This document shows positions 34,219 to 43,182 of a stretch of DNA of 64,000 nt, in pieces. Position 1 is the first letter of the stretch. Every line of letters begins with the position of its first letter. Source of the stretch: Natrinema gelatinilyticum (GTDB lineage: Archaea; Halobacteriota; Halobacteria; Halobacteriales; Natrialbaceae). A program made the position numbers and the translations under genes. The stretch lies in NCBI RefSeq assembly GCF_024266705.1, contig NZ_CP100757.1, forward strand, positions 248,001 through 312,000. Direction: 5' to 3'. The notes under the pieces are model-generated. The model searched no databases. It was not told the DNA's origin and saw only the letters and a program-made list of their open reading frames with translations.

Positions 34219-34668
34219 ATGAACGATACCACGCCGCCGCTACACCCGATGGAGCGCGAACAGCTTCGGGCCGAATCAACCCTCGTCGTGACTGTAAAGT
34301 CGTCCAGTAAGTTCCACGATGATGTCACCGATGGCATCAAGGCGCTTGAACGGGACGACGCGGTGGATTCCCCTCCGACGCTTTCGTTCACTAGCTATGA
34401 CGACCTCATGGAGACGCTGACACCGCGCGTCCTCGATCTCATCGAAGCCATCCGCCGGGAAGAGCCATCCAGCATTAACGAGACCGCACGGGTTGTTGAC
34501 CGGGACGTGAAGAACGTCCATGAAGAACTCAGTCGACTTGCCCAGTTGGGCATCATCTTCTTCGAGGAAGATGGTCAGAGTAAGCGCCCAGTCGTCTGGT
34601 TTGACAAACTCGTCATCAACCTCCCGTTCGACCCAGAGACTGGCGACACGGCAGCCGCCGCACCGTGA
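34219..34668 (+). CDS. tumA: TumA-like antitoxin (HVO_A0114-type DNA-binding protein)
   Basis: 149 residues from ATG 34219. 'TLVVTVKSSSKFHDDVTDGIKALE' forms the N-terminal part and 'TPRVLDLIEAIRREEPSSINETARVVDRDVKNVHEELSRLAQLGIIFFEEDGQSKRPVVWFDKLVINLPF' a winged-helix with a beta wing, the pattern of HVO_A0114-type regulators that partner TumE toxins. It should bind DNA and autoregulate the pair. Confidence 0.75.
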   Translation: MNDTTPPLHPMEREQLRAESTLVVTVKSSSKFHDDVTDGIKALERDDAVDSPPTLSFTSYDDLMETLTPRVLDLIEAIRREEPSSINETARVVDRDVKNVHEELSRLAQLGIIFFEEDGQSKRPVVWFDKLVINLPFDPETGDTAAAAP

Positions 34669-34848
34669 ACTGCTTCGGGGCCAATCCCCGGGGCATTCGC
34701 CCTTGCCGCCTGTAAACTCGGTCAAATGCCACGTTTCCAAGCTTCTTAGCGAAGGCGATGCCGCAGGCTACGTACTTCCTCGGCGTTCCGGAGCGCACGT
34801 CCTGTTCACACCTGTTGTTTTTCTACCCGCATACATAGTTCTCGAGTA

Positions 34849-35301
34849 ATGGTTGAGTGTCGCTACTGTGAGCAAACCTTAGAGAAGGAGTCTGCACTCC
34901 GTGAGCATCTCTACGAGGACCACGCACGTGACGAACTCAGTCGGATTGACCGGAAGCGTGTCGAGCAATACGTCGACGAACACGGATTAGGTGAGAGTGG
35001 CAACGAAGAGGACCACGAAGCAAGTCAACCTGCTCACCGTGAGCAACGAGCCGACACATCAAACGGAACCTATCCTGCTGATGCGTGGGAACTCAGCGAT
35101 GTCGAAGCCCTCTCGACGGACGAAATTGTTGAAAAACTCGCTGATCACGGCATCGAAACGAGCGAGACGATGTTTCGGAATCGGATTGAAAATTTCAATT
35201 CGGCGATGACACTCTCTGAGCAGTGGGAAGCTGAATACGAGGTTGATGCCACGAGTTACGATCAGGACTTCATCTGGATGGCGGCAGAAGTGCTCTATTG
35301 A
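34849..35301 (+). CDS. Zinc-finger protein of unknown function
   Basis: 150 residues. The first 30 residues hold a C2H2-like finger: 'CRYCEQTLEKESALREHLYEDH' (Cys4, Cys7, His19, His24 roughly). A charged linker (40-75) follows, then a conserved-looking C-terminal domain 'WELSDVEALSTDEIVEKLADHGIETSETMFRNRIENFNSAMTLSEQWEAEY'. Its start is preceded by TCTCGAGTA and lies in an accessory segment after the TumE/TumA pair. No function can be assigned. Confidence 0.6.
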   Translation: MVECRYCEQTLEKESALREHLYEDHARDELSRIDRKRVEQYVDEHGLGESGNEEDHEASQPAHREQRADTSNGTYPADAWELSDVEALSTDEIVEKLADHGIETSETMFRNRIENFNSAMTLSEQWEAEYEVDATSYDQDFIWMAAEVLY

Positions 35302-35599
35302 AAATGCGGTACGGCGGCGGGGTCAGTAGATTTTGAGCCAAAGAATTATACATTTTGGCCGAGAAGTGACGCGACTTTCTCACCTAATCTGGCGGTGCTC
35401 GAGGTGATCATCTCGAACCAAATATATTCCAACCACAATCAAAGGTATTTTACTGAATAGCAACCATCATAATTGCGGTATCCTCACGCAGTCTCCCATT
35501 TTCAATAGAGCAGGAGTTCCTGCATTTGGGTGCGATATGGTTCTAAGAAGTCGACGCTGAACTCCGTATTACTCACCCATCTGTGGAATAAGGATACTG

Positions 35600-35901
35600 C
35601 CCGCCACTCGGATGAGGAGAGGATGTCACTAACGTACTGGTCTTCTCACTCACGATGGGCCTCGAGTCCGCGTCGGTCATGCGCTGTGAGGTATAGTAGG
35701 TAGTTCGTCCGATGATCGAGTTGGCCTTTCTTGACGAGTTCCTTGTCGACGATCTTGTCGAGATTCGAATAGAGTCGCCCGTGATGGATCTCGCTCTCGT
35801 AGTACTACTCAAGTTCGTCTTTGATCACGAGGCCATGTGGCTCGTCCTGACCGGCGATCACGTACAGCAGGTCGCGCTGAAATACAGTGAGATCGTACAT
35901 A
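35600..35901 (-). pseudogene. PadR-family regulator, broken by in-frame stops (copy 1)
   Basis: From ATG 35901 the frame reads 'MYDLTVFQRDLLYVIAGQDEPHGLVIKDELE', a TAG stop, 'YYESEIHHGRLYSNLDKIVDKELVKKGQLDHRTNYLLYLTAHDRRGLEAHRE', a TGA stop where PadR proteins have Trp, then 'EDQYVSDILSSSEW'. PadR regulators have exactly this winged-helix layout ('HGL.I...LE.YY..EI.HGRLY.NLD.LV'). Two nonsense mutations make this copy dead. It is related to the one at 55.15-55.45 kb, including about 50 nt upstream of the start. Confidence 0.8.
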
Positions 35902-36552
35902 TATGAATGGGATTATATCGACTGATGAAGATTCTGAGACCAAGTGATCCATCGAGCGGACTCACTCGTGTGGCTCTGACTTCGCTGAGGTACTATCTGC
36001 TCCGTCGAGAGGGGAAAGTCCCATTTGGTCGGCGACATCGGGAAATAGATATTCGAAGAACGGGTCATGTTCTCTCCCAACAACGAGCGCAGACCGTCAG
36101 CAACGGGCTGGAAAGCCGTTGCTGACTCAGGTCTCTGTCCTCTTGGCTGTCGAAACCAGCATCAGCGAGCGCTGCCGAACTCACGAACAACAGTCTTATG
36201 AGAAGTGGCTGTGTTATCACTCGTGTCGGATCTAGTGTTAGATATACCTTTGATCCAACCTCTAGTCTAGTGAAATTGACTATTTTAGACGTTAGCGACC
36301 ACACCGTGATAGATCGGGGCTAATTTCGAAACCATGCAACGGGCTATTTCAAGAAATCGTCCTGAAAATGAAGATAGAGCTCGGTATGCTCAGAGATGTT
36401 GGCCAATCAAACAACGAATACCTGAACCGCCGAGCGGCAGTTTCTTCCCTAGTACTGGTCTGTCATCTTGAGCACCGAATAGAACGCCGTTGTTCGGATT
36501 TTCCGGGAGTGGCCACAGCAGAGATAAGTATCGGTGTGCGAATTGGGGACAC
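35902..36552. other. Intergenic region, no gene seen
   Basis: 650 nt with no protein-like frame. It contains short inverted sequences such as CAACGGGCTGGAAAGCCGTTG (36100-36120), which could be a terminator-like hairpin, and is otherwise unremarkable. Confidence 0.4.
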
Positions 36553-37590
36553 ATGAAGTACGAACTGACCGACGACTACACCGTGTCGCCGATCATCAAA
36601 GGGGGGTGGCAACTCTCTGAGAGTCATAGCGACAACAAGAGTGCGACGCCGGTCGCTGACATGTTCGAGTTCGTCGACGCCGGTATAACCACGTTCGACT
36701 GTGCCGATATCTACACCGGCGTCGAGGACCTGATTGGTGCGTTCCGCGACGAGTATCGGAGCCAACGTGGGGAAGAACCGCCTGTTCAGGTCCACACGAA
36801 GTTCGTCCCGGATCGGGACCAGCTTGAGAGCGTAGACCGGCCATACGCCGAACAGATAATCGATCGATCGCGCGAGCGGCTTAGTGTCGAGGCGTTGGAT
36901 CTGGTCCAGTTTCACTGGTGGGACTACTCGATCGATAACTACGTCGAGACGGCCGGAATCCTCGCCGACCTGCACGAGGAAGGAAAGATCCGCCACATCG
37001 GCGTGACGAACTTCGATGCCGCGCACCTGCGAGAACTCCTCGACGCAGGCGTTCCCGTCGTCAGCAACCAGGTTCAGTACTCCCTGCTTGATGACCGCCC
37101 CGAGCGGGAGATGGTCAACCTCTGCGGGGAGGAAGGGATCCAATTGTTATGCTACGGGACGCTCGCCGGTGGGTTCCTCACGGAGAAGTTCCACGGCGAA
37201 CCCGATCCCGGTGAAGCCGAGACGCTGGAGAACCGGTCGCTGACGAAGTACAAACTCATCATCGAGGATGCCGGCGGCTGGGAGCCGTACCAAGACCTTC
37301 TTGGCGTCGTCGAGTCAATCGCCGACAAACACGGCGTTTCGATCGCGAACGTGGCCACCCGCTACGTACTTGAACGACCGCAGGTCTGTGGGGCCATCGT
37401 TGGGGCCCGCGACACCTCGCACCTGGACGATAATCTTCGAACACTCGAATTCTCCCTGGACAAAGGGGACCACCGCCGCATCGAGGATGCCCGGTCGAAC
37501 CTCGAGGAGCTACCTGGCGGGATTTACGGTCTCGAACGGGGGACCGGAAAACATGCGCGAATCATGAAGTACAACCTCAACGAGGAGTGA
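36553..37590 (+). CDS. Aldo/keto reductase family oxidoreductase
   Basis: 345 residues from ATG 36553. Features of the AKR barrel: 'IIKGGWQLSE', 'FVDAGITTFDCADIYTGVEDLIG' (catalytic Asp and Tyr), 'VHTKFVPD' (Lys), 'LDLVQFHWWDYS' (His region), 'KIRHIGVTNFDAAHLREL', 'NQVQYSLLDDRPE', and the C-terminal NADP(H) site 'GAIVGARDTSHLDDNL'. All four catalytic residues (Asp, Tyr, Lys, His) are present. It should reduce a carbonyl compound with NADPH; the substrate is unknown. The next gene remnant is convergent. Confidence 0.9.
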   Translation: MKYELTDDYTVSPIIKGGWQLSESHSDNKSATPVADMFEFVDAGITTFDCADIYTGVEDLIGAFRDEYRSQRGEEPPVQVHTKFVPDRDQLESVDRPYAEQIIDRSRERLSVEALDLVQFHWWDYSIDNYVETAGILADLHEEGKIRHIGVTNFDAAHLRELLDAGVPVVSNQVQYSLLDDRPEREMVNLCGEEGIQLLCYGTLAGGFLTEKFHGEPDPGEAETLENRSLTKYKLIIEDAGGWEPYQDLLGVVESIADKHGVSIANVATRYVLERPQVCGAIVGARDTSHLDDNLRTLEFSLDKGDHRRIEDARSNLEELPGGIYGLERGTGKHARIMKYNLNEE

Positions 37591-37629
37591 CCGACGACCG
37601 GACCGGTCATCTGCTGCGAAGGCATCGTC

Positions 37630-38130
37630 ACTGGTCGCCGCGGGGCAACGGCTGTGGTCTCAGCTCGCAACCGGACGTGCTCAATCGTCGCCAGCCCGCA
37701 TCGGTTATCGCGAACACGTCCTCGATTCGTATCTCGCCCCATCAGGCCCGTACACGGAGGGTTCCACGGCGAGTACGTGTCCTTGTTCGAGGACGTCGTT
37801 ACTGTCCAGGGTACACAGCGGCCGCTCGTGAACGTCGAGATCGAGGGCGGTTCGCCGACGACGAAGGTTCGGCATCCGTCGGCGTGGTGGCTGCTATCTC
37901 GGTGCTGGGCTACGATGTCGACGATGAGCGGAATGCACGCACCGAGGGGTCCGTCCGTGCTGCTGTGGGGGTTCGCGGTGTCCGGTCCGCTGGCCACTAC
38001 TGTGTTGGCGAGCGCACAGTTCTCGGCCCAGACGGCGTCACGAGCGCGGTGTTCGGCGTCTTCAACCTCGCGACGATCGCCCGGACGTACGTGCAGTTGT
38101 CGGACGACACCCCATCGCCGACGGCATAAC
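37630..38130 (-). pseudogene. M24-family (Xaa-Pro aminopeptidase-like) peptidase remnant
   Basis: On the minus strand, two adjoining frames give 'LDSNDVLEQGHVLAVEPSVYGPDGARY' and then 'RIEDVFAITDAGWRRLSTSG', which together match the C-terminal end of M24 aminopeptidase-like proteins (G-VLAVEPS-Y, then RIEDvfaIT-aG-rrLS). A one-base frame change between them and disrupted frames further upstream show decay. No intact N-terminal pita-bread domain is visible. Confidence 0.55.
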
Positions 38131-38629
38131 GGGTCCGCCTCCGGGAGACACGGGACTGCGCCTGCGCGTCGGTCGTGAACGCTTCCGACGGCACGTTCGC
38201 CGCTGAGACCCGGTTTCTAACCCTTTCCTGCACTCGTCGAACCCTGAGACCGAACCGTTCGGACGCGGCCGCACCGGCATCGACGACTATGTCGATTCCC
38301 CCGGAGTATCGCGGGACGAACCATCCTAGCCGTGGTTTGTGCGTGGACCGCAGACCGACTGCCCCGTCGCCGCCTTGATCCGGCTATCGCACCATCACCT
38401 GTTACGATCCGATATGCTACCGACGTCTCGACCGCTTCACCAGTCGCGGGTTCGGGTGCGAACAGACGGCGTTCGTCGACGAGGGAAACCGCTGCAGCGT
38501 GTACGAGGTGACGCTCGAACGGGTCGTGATTTCGCTTCGACCGAAAACCCGACGATACGCCTCGAATACATGTATGATTAATCATAATTTCCGAAGGTTT
38601 TTTATACACATATTGATCATTCAGGCGAT

Positions 38630-40072
38630 ATGGTCAGTAGTAGCTGGATTCAACCCCCCGAAGAGCAGATAACACTCGAGTCGACCCCAGTTGGATTAAT
38701 TGGAGGATCTTTGATACTTTTAGTATCACTACTGATCCTGGTTATCGGGTCATTCGTGTATCAGATAAGTACGACTATACTTCTGATGACCGTGTCGATT
38801 TTCACTACATCCGCATACGTATTCTATTACGATTTTTCGTGGGAGAATATGCTCCGGTACGGCACGACCCCGCTAATAGGTAGGATTACGAACGTACTTT
38901 TGATTTTGATGTTGATCGGCGCACTCATCGGTATTTGGATGATTTCGGGCACCATTCCGTATTTGATGTACGTCGGGATCCAGGTGCTTTCACCCGAGTT
39001 CTTTTTAGTTTCTACCGCTCTGATCGTGAGCGTCGGCGCGCTCGTTACGGGTACGTCCTTCGGTTCTGGGGCGACGTTCGGAGTCGCTCTTATTGGGGTC
39101 GCACAAGGGCTGGGCGTCCCACTCCCTCAAACCGCGGGAGCGGTCGTCATGGGCGCATTCTTCGGAGATAAGTTGAGTCCGCTTTCGGACACGACCGTTC
39201 TGGCCGCGGGAGTCTCAGAAACCGATCTCTTCGACCACATCAGATCGATGCTTTACACGACCATCCCCGGCTACGTGATCGGGCTGGTCGTCTTCCTCGC
39301 GATCGGAATGCAATACGGCGGTTCTGCGGAACCGGAAAATATCGCTGCGATGACTCAGGGGTTACAGGAGGCGTTCTCCCTGTCACCCATTTTACTCGTA
39401 CCCCCCGTCGTGTTACTCGTCTTATCCTATCGCCAGTATTCGACCGTGCCCGTACTCTGGATAGCGATCCTCACAGCGATTCCGCTGGCGGTTTATCAAG
39501 GCTACGGCATAACAGAAATTGCCGGTGCAATGGCAGCAGGGCCGGAGGTGTCCACGGGAGTCGACACGTTGAATGAGTTGTTGACTCGCGGCGGCATCGA
39601 ATCGATGACCAATATCATCACCGTCCTCCTGTTTGCGTTCCTCTTTGCGGGACAGTTAGAGTACACCCAGACCATCGGCGTGATCGCGAAGTCCATTCGA
39701 GAACGGTTCGTCCGTGACGATAGCGGGCGACTGATATTCGTTACGTCGCTGACCAGTATCTTGGGAACGCTGACGACAGGCGCCGTACAGCTCTCTCTCA
39801 TCATCCCCCCGATAATGTACTCGAAGATATACGACAGATTGGAAATAGACAGGACCGTCTTGTCGAGAACGATAGAGGATTCCGGTACCGTTACGGCCCC
39901 GATAATTCCGTGGAACCTGGCGGGGCTCTACTTCGCGGGGATACTCGGCGTTCCGACCCTCGCCTACGCTCCTTGGACGTTTATTTGCTACCTAGGACCG
40001 TTGTTCGCCTGGTTGTATGGATTCACGGACACGTTCGTCTTCGAAACGGACGCACATCCCGATACGCAGTAG
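38630..40072 (+). CDS. nhaC: NhaC-family Na+/H+ antiporter
   Basis: 480 residues with about 11-12 hydrophobic segments. The family signature 'GALVTGTSFGSGATFGVALIGVAQGLGVPLPQTAGAVVMGAFFGDKLSPLSDTTVLAAGV' (about 135-195) is clear. 'SGTVTAPIIPWNLAGLYFAGILGVPTLAYAPWTFICYLGP' near the C-terminus is typical of NhaC. It sits alone after an AT-rich promoter stretch (38580-38629). It exports Na+ in exchange for protons; some relatives carry organic substrates such as malate with lactate. Confidence 0.88.
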   Translation: MVSSSWIQPPEEQITLESTPVGLIGGSLILLVSLLILVIGSFVYQISTTILLMTVSIFTTSAYVFYYDFSWENMLRYGTTPLIGRITNVLLILMLIGALIGIWMISGTIPYLMYVGIQVLSPEFFLVSTALIVSVGALVTGTSFGSGATFGVALIGVAQGLGVPLPQTAGAVVMGAFFGDKLSPLSDTTVLAAGVSETDLFDHIRSMLYTTIPGYVIGLVVFLAIGMQYGGSAEPENIAAMTQGLQEAFSLSPILLVPPVVLLVLSYRQYSTVPVLWIAILTAIPLAVYQGYGITEIAGAMAAGPEVSTGVDTLNELLTRGGIESMTNIITVLLFAFLFAGQLEYTQTIGVIAKSIRERFVRDDSGRLIFVTSLTSILGTLTTGAVQLSLIIPPIMYSKIYDRLEIDRTVLSRTIEDSGTVTAPIIPWNLAGLYFAGILGVPTLAYAPWTFICYLGPLFAWLYGFTDTFVFETDAHPDTQ

Positions 40073-40560
40073 GGCAATCGCGTATTGGAGCGGTGGTCCG
40101 CCGAGGGAGCGATACTGAGTACGTCCATGAATTTTTCTCGGAGTTCTCGAGTAGCGCCCAGCGTAGGTGTCCGAATCGCCGCTTCGACGTTTCCCCGTTA
40201 GTGTTTATCCGTGTGACAGTTTCCCCTGCAATCACGTTGGTCACATTTCGACGGGCGGACCTTGTACGCACCCGCGCATCGAATTGGATGACTCCATTCG
40301 CATACCGACCATCCGTCGGAGACACAAATAGGGTGGGTAACGCTCACGAACGATACCGATTCTGTAATCGTTCACGGCGTATTCGAACATGTTTCTTGAT
40401 ACCGACTTCAAGAAACCTATCGCACTCTCGCACACCCAGTTGATACGCGGCAAATTGCGGGCCAACACCGCCGTTTCTCCAGTACTCGAAAACGAACCAA
40501 AATAAGGTTCCGTATCGATGGCTCGCCGCAGTCCGCCGGATTTGCCTCGTTCGGAAAACG
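40073..40560. other. Intergenic region, no gene seen
   Basis: About 490 nt after nhaC. Frames on both strands are short and have no family features. It ends at the tRNA-like fragment. Confidence 0.4.
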
Positions 40561-40605
40561 AATGGGCGCAGCAGGATTTGAACCCACGAAAGACGGTCTT
40601 GCTCG
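40561..40605 (-). other. 3' fragment of a tRNA gene (probable attachment-site relic)
   Basis: On the minus strand GTGGGTTCAAATCCTGC forms a T arm with the correct 7-nt loop (TTCAAAT) and a 5-bp stem with two G-U pairs, followed by an acceptor strand TGCGCCC and discriminator A. Just before it, AAGACCGTCTT could be a variable-arm hairpin as in Leu/Ser tRNAs. No anticodon arm or 5' half is present. Integrative elements that use tRNA genes leave such 3' copies at one end. Confidence 0.65.
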
Positions 40606-40789
40606 GGCCTGCGGCCTTGCGCGGTCACGGGCGAGTGTCCGCATGGACGAATCGATCGGTGCCATTGAGGTCGGCCGATACGCTGACCTCGTCGCTCTCG
40701 ACGAGAAGCCCCTTGATGATATTAGTGCCACCCGCAATGCGATCGCCGCCGTGTACAAGGATGGGGAACGCGTCGAAACGGTTGCGTAG
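40562..40789 (+). pseudogene. Amidohydrolase C-terminal remnant
   Basis: The last ~50 residues read 'MDESIGAIEVGRYADLVALDEKPLDDISATRNAIAAVYKDGERVETVA', the usual end of imidazolonepropionase/amidohydrolase-type proteins (GsIEvGk-ADLv-ld-dPL-dI). The frame begins inside the tRNA fragment and lacks the metal-binding barrel, so only the tail of the gene remains. Confidence 0.7.
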
Positions 40790-40956
40790 GGCGTCTACGG
40801 CATACCCCAATTCTGTGTGAAATATTCCGTAGCTTAGATATACAGGTGTCTTTTCGAGTCGGGCATCCCTTACTGATAGCGAGAATCTCGTAGCCACCCA
40901 TGACACTATCCCATGGATTGAAATACAACGCTCACACATCAGGATAGGGACCAATC

Positions 40957-41313
40957 ATGACTCCGTCATCCGATGATCGTACGTTCACGCTGTACGATCT
41001 GCGCGTTGAGTGCGTCGAGATCAACGGTGACCCGGTAGCTAGCTACGAGGTAGGTGATTACTTCGAGGTTCACGGCGAGGAGCTCGTCTTTCCCGAGGGG
41101 CAGACGTTCTCGATGTATGCACTGTCGTCATTGTTACCACTATTGCCGGCTAAACAACGCGAATCCACCGAGAATGACTGGATGACGACGGACACGCGAG
41201 TCGCGGGGCCCGATCCCAACGTCGGAGGCATCTTCGAGATCACTCGCATTGGAGAGCGGGAGTTTAGCCACGATGACGTCTCCGGCGAGGATATTGAGCA
41301 GGAATCGCAGTAA
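40957..41313 (+). CDS. TIGR04076-family protein
   Basis: 118 residues. 'LYDLRVECVEINGDPVASYEVGDYFEVHGEELVFPEGQTFSMYALSSLLPLLPAKQRESTENDWMTTDTRVAGPDPNVGGIFEITRI' follows the TIGR04076 pattern closely. Usual members carry Cys where this one has Ser or Ala (SMYALSSLLP instead of CPWAL-; VAGPDP instead of -CPDP), so putative metal- or redox-related Cys are lost. The function of the family is unknown. Confidence 0.8.
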   Translation: MTPSSDDRTFTLYDLRVECVEINGDPVASYEVGDYFEVHGEELVFPEGQTFSMYALSSLLPLLPAKQRESTENDWMTTDTRVAGPDPNVGGIFEITRIGEREFSHDDVSGEDIEQESQ

Positions 41314-41745
41314 TTCGCCCGAATAGTGATCATCGTTAGCTGCCTATGCTGTTGGCGTGACATAGGTAACTACCCAGCGGGTATTTCGCATGGGTCGTTA
41401 GTCTATTCGACGAGAACACACTCAACGAATGAGATGAGTGACTTTAGACTTCGGTCGTTCGAAACGTGCAACTCAAGGACGGACCAGGGTGGTTTGGAGG
41501 GCTGTCGGTGGGCTGGGACTCGATCGGTCCCACGGTCTCGTGGGTGCTGTTGCTCAGAAGTCATACGCTATCTCGGGGCAGTTCGACCGCCCCGCACCCA
41601 TCTCGGGGCGAGAAAATACTCCGATTAGAATACATGCCGTGAGTGGATTCTGACCGAGTTAGCCGAAAGCTTCGGAAATGCCGGTGTTAGTGCTAGTATG
41701 GACAGAAATCATGTGTGTCCAACAGTGCGAATTCAGCAATAAATT
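41314..41745. other. Intergenic region, no gene seen
   Basis: 430 nt between the TIGR04076 gene and the IS5 copy. Short frames lack features. Nothing else recognised. Confidence 0.4.
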
Positions 41746-42672
41746 GCCGTGTTGAATAGCTACTGAATCATAGTTAGAGTGGCTCACAGAGCGGTTCTAT
41801 ATTGGCGATGGCGAACATGAGGACGATCTCACGAAACTGTCGATACCAGCCCAGCGCTCGCACGGCGTCGCCGAGCGAGCGCTTCGTCGTTGAGTAGGAA
41901 GTTTCGGCCATCCAGCGCTGTGAGTAACCTTTTGCCCGGATGAGCGCGTTATGTCCTACCGTGAGTGGTCTCGATCCACGTTGTAAGATGAGCGGTTCGA
42001 CACCGAGCGCATAGAATTCGTACTTGGTGTGCCAGTTGTGGAAGGCTTTGTCAGCCGAGACGGACAGCAGGTCGTCCGCGTTCCGGCGGACGACCTGCGG
42101 CCCAGTCTTCGTATCGTGTTTCCACCGTGCTGAGATATGCACGTCGAGAACAGCGAGTGAGTCTACATCGGTTAATGTCGTCACTTTCAGCGTCTGCACG
42201 TCACTTCCAGACCGCTGGCGGTAGTACGAGGAGGCTGAGCGGCGGTCGAAGAACGTACTGTCGAGAGCTGCGTGACCAGACTGCGGGTGTTGCTGCGCGT
42301 TTCAGCGCAGCAACGCCCGCCACACCCACATTTTGAGACGGTCGAACGATTTGTAGATCGTGGTGAACTCAGGAAGATCGTCTCGGTCTAAGCCGAGCAC
42401 ATCACGAATCTCGGTCATGTACTTCAGCCGATTCGGCGTTTCACGGTAGCTGTGGCCGTCTTCGAGCCGGAAACAGTGCAGAACGACGTGCACCCAGCGG
42501 GCGAACCCGCCGCTGGCGGCTCGCCCGCGTGCTTCCCCAACGCTTGTTTGGCTAGGTGCCGACACTGCTCAACGAAGTCGAGGAGATCGACTTCCATAGG
42601 TCAGAATCGATTTCCTCGGCTTCGCCCTTCTAATCCGTGATATCAGCCGATTGGATCGCTATTCAACACGGC
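41746..42672. mobile_element. IS5-family element, decayed
   Basis: About 927 bp bounded by perfect 15-bp inverted repeats: GCCGTGTTGAATAGC at 41746-41760 and GCTATTCAACACGGC at 42658-42672 (outer bases may belong to the target). Contains a broken IS5-type transposase gene on the minus strand. Confidence 0.8.
41774..42595 (-). pseudogene. IS5-family transposase with frameshift and in-frame stop
   Basis: The gene starts 'MEVDLLDFVEQCRHLAKQALGKHA' (42595), shifts frame near 42500 and continues 'SGGFARWVHVVLHCFRLEDGHSYRETPNRLKYMTEIRDVLGLDRDDLPEFTTIYKSFDRLKMWVWRALLR'. It meets a TGA at about 42302, then continues in the same frame 'NAQQHPQSGHAALDSTFFDRRSASSYY' (first catalytic Asp), 'SVSADKAFHNW' (second Asp) and 'KGYSQRWMAETSYSTTKRSLG' (Glu). 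The stop lies in the 6-nt loop of a 7-bp inverted repeat (GCTGCGC/GCGCAGC). Non-functional as it stands. Confidence 0.8.
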
Positions 42673-42726
42673 AGAAAAACCCCGCTGTCATCCTCGCAAA
42701 TACTGTGTGCGAGAGGCCAGTGAGAG

Positions 42727-43182
42727 TCACATACCTTCACGAGACCAGAGAGACTCGAGACGCTGCTCGATCGCAGTAAGTACCGTCGAGTACACTTCAA
42801 GCGAGTGGAGCGACGGGAGTTCAAGATCAGTGATGTCGTTGGCAGTCGGTGGCTGGTGGAAGTGTAACCGGGCATTGTGCGTGTTTGGGTGCCGGTCCCA
42901 ACGGCATTCCCACTGGCTGCTATCGTCGTGATCTTCGACATAGTGGAATGTGAAATCCCCAGTCGTGAACCACCGAATGTCAAGCCGGGCTGTTGAGACT
43001 GATTCTGGATATCGCTCCATATCAAGGAACGCCTTGAGGAGTCGCGGCTCGTAGGAATCTGGATCGAATGCTGTCTCGGCGACGAGTGAATCCGATGTGA
43101 GATGTCGCTCGAGCAATCGCAACGTCTGGCGATCCGGTGGCACTGTCGAGTCAGGGGCCGAATCCGATGGTGGCCGACTCAT
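42727..43182 (-). CDS. Haloarchaeal conserved hypothetical protein paired with the wHTH regulator
   Basis: 151 residues. It begins with a disordered segment, then 'DRQTLRLLERHLTSDSLVAETAFDPDSYEPRLLKAFLDMERYPESVSTARLDIRWFTTGDFTFHYVEDHDDSSQWECRWDRHPNTHNARLHFHQPP' and ends with 'LHSLEVYSTVLTAIEQRLESLW'. The start codon follows directly on the stop of the regulator gene (TGAATG), so they are translated together. No enzyme motif is visible. The constant pairing hints at a two-protein regulatory or toxin-antitoxin-like unit, but this is unproven. Confidence 0.65.
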   Translation of the reverse strand: MSRPPSDSAPDSTVPPDRQTLRLLERHLTSDSLVAETAFDPDSYEPRLLKAFLDMERYPESVSTARLDIRWFTTGDFTFHYVEDHDDSSQWECRWDRHPNTHNARLHFHQPPTANDITDLELPSLHSLEVYSTVLTAIEQRLESLWSREGM

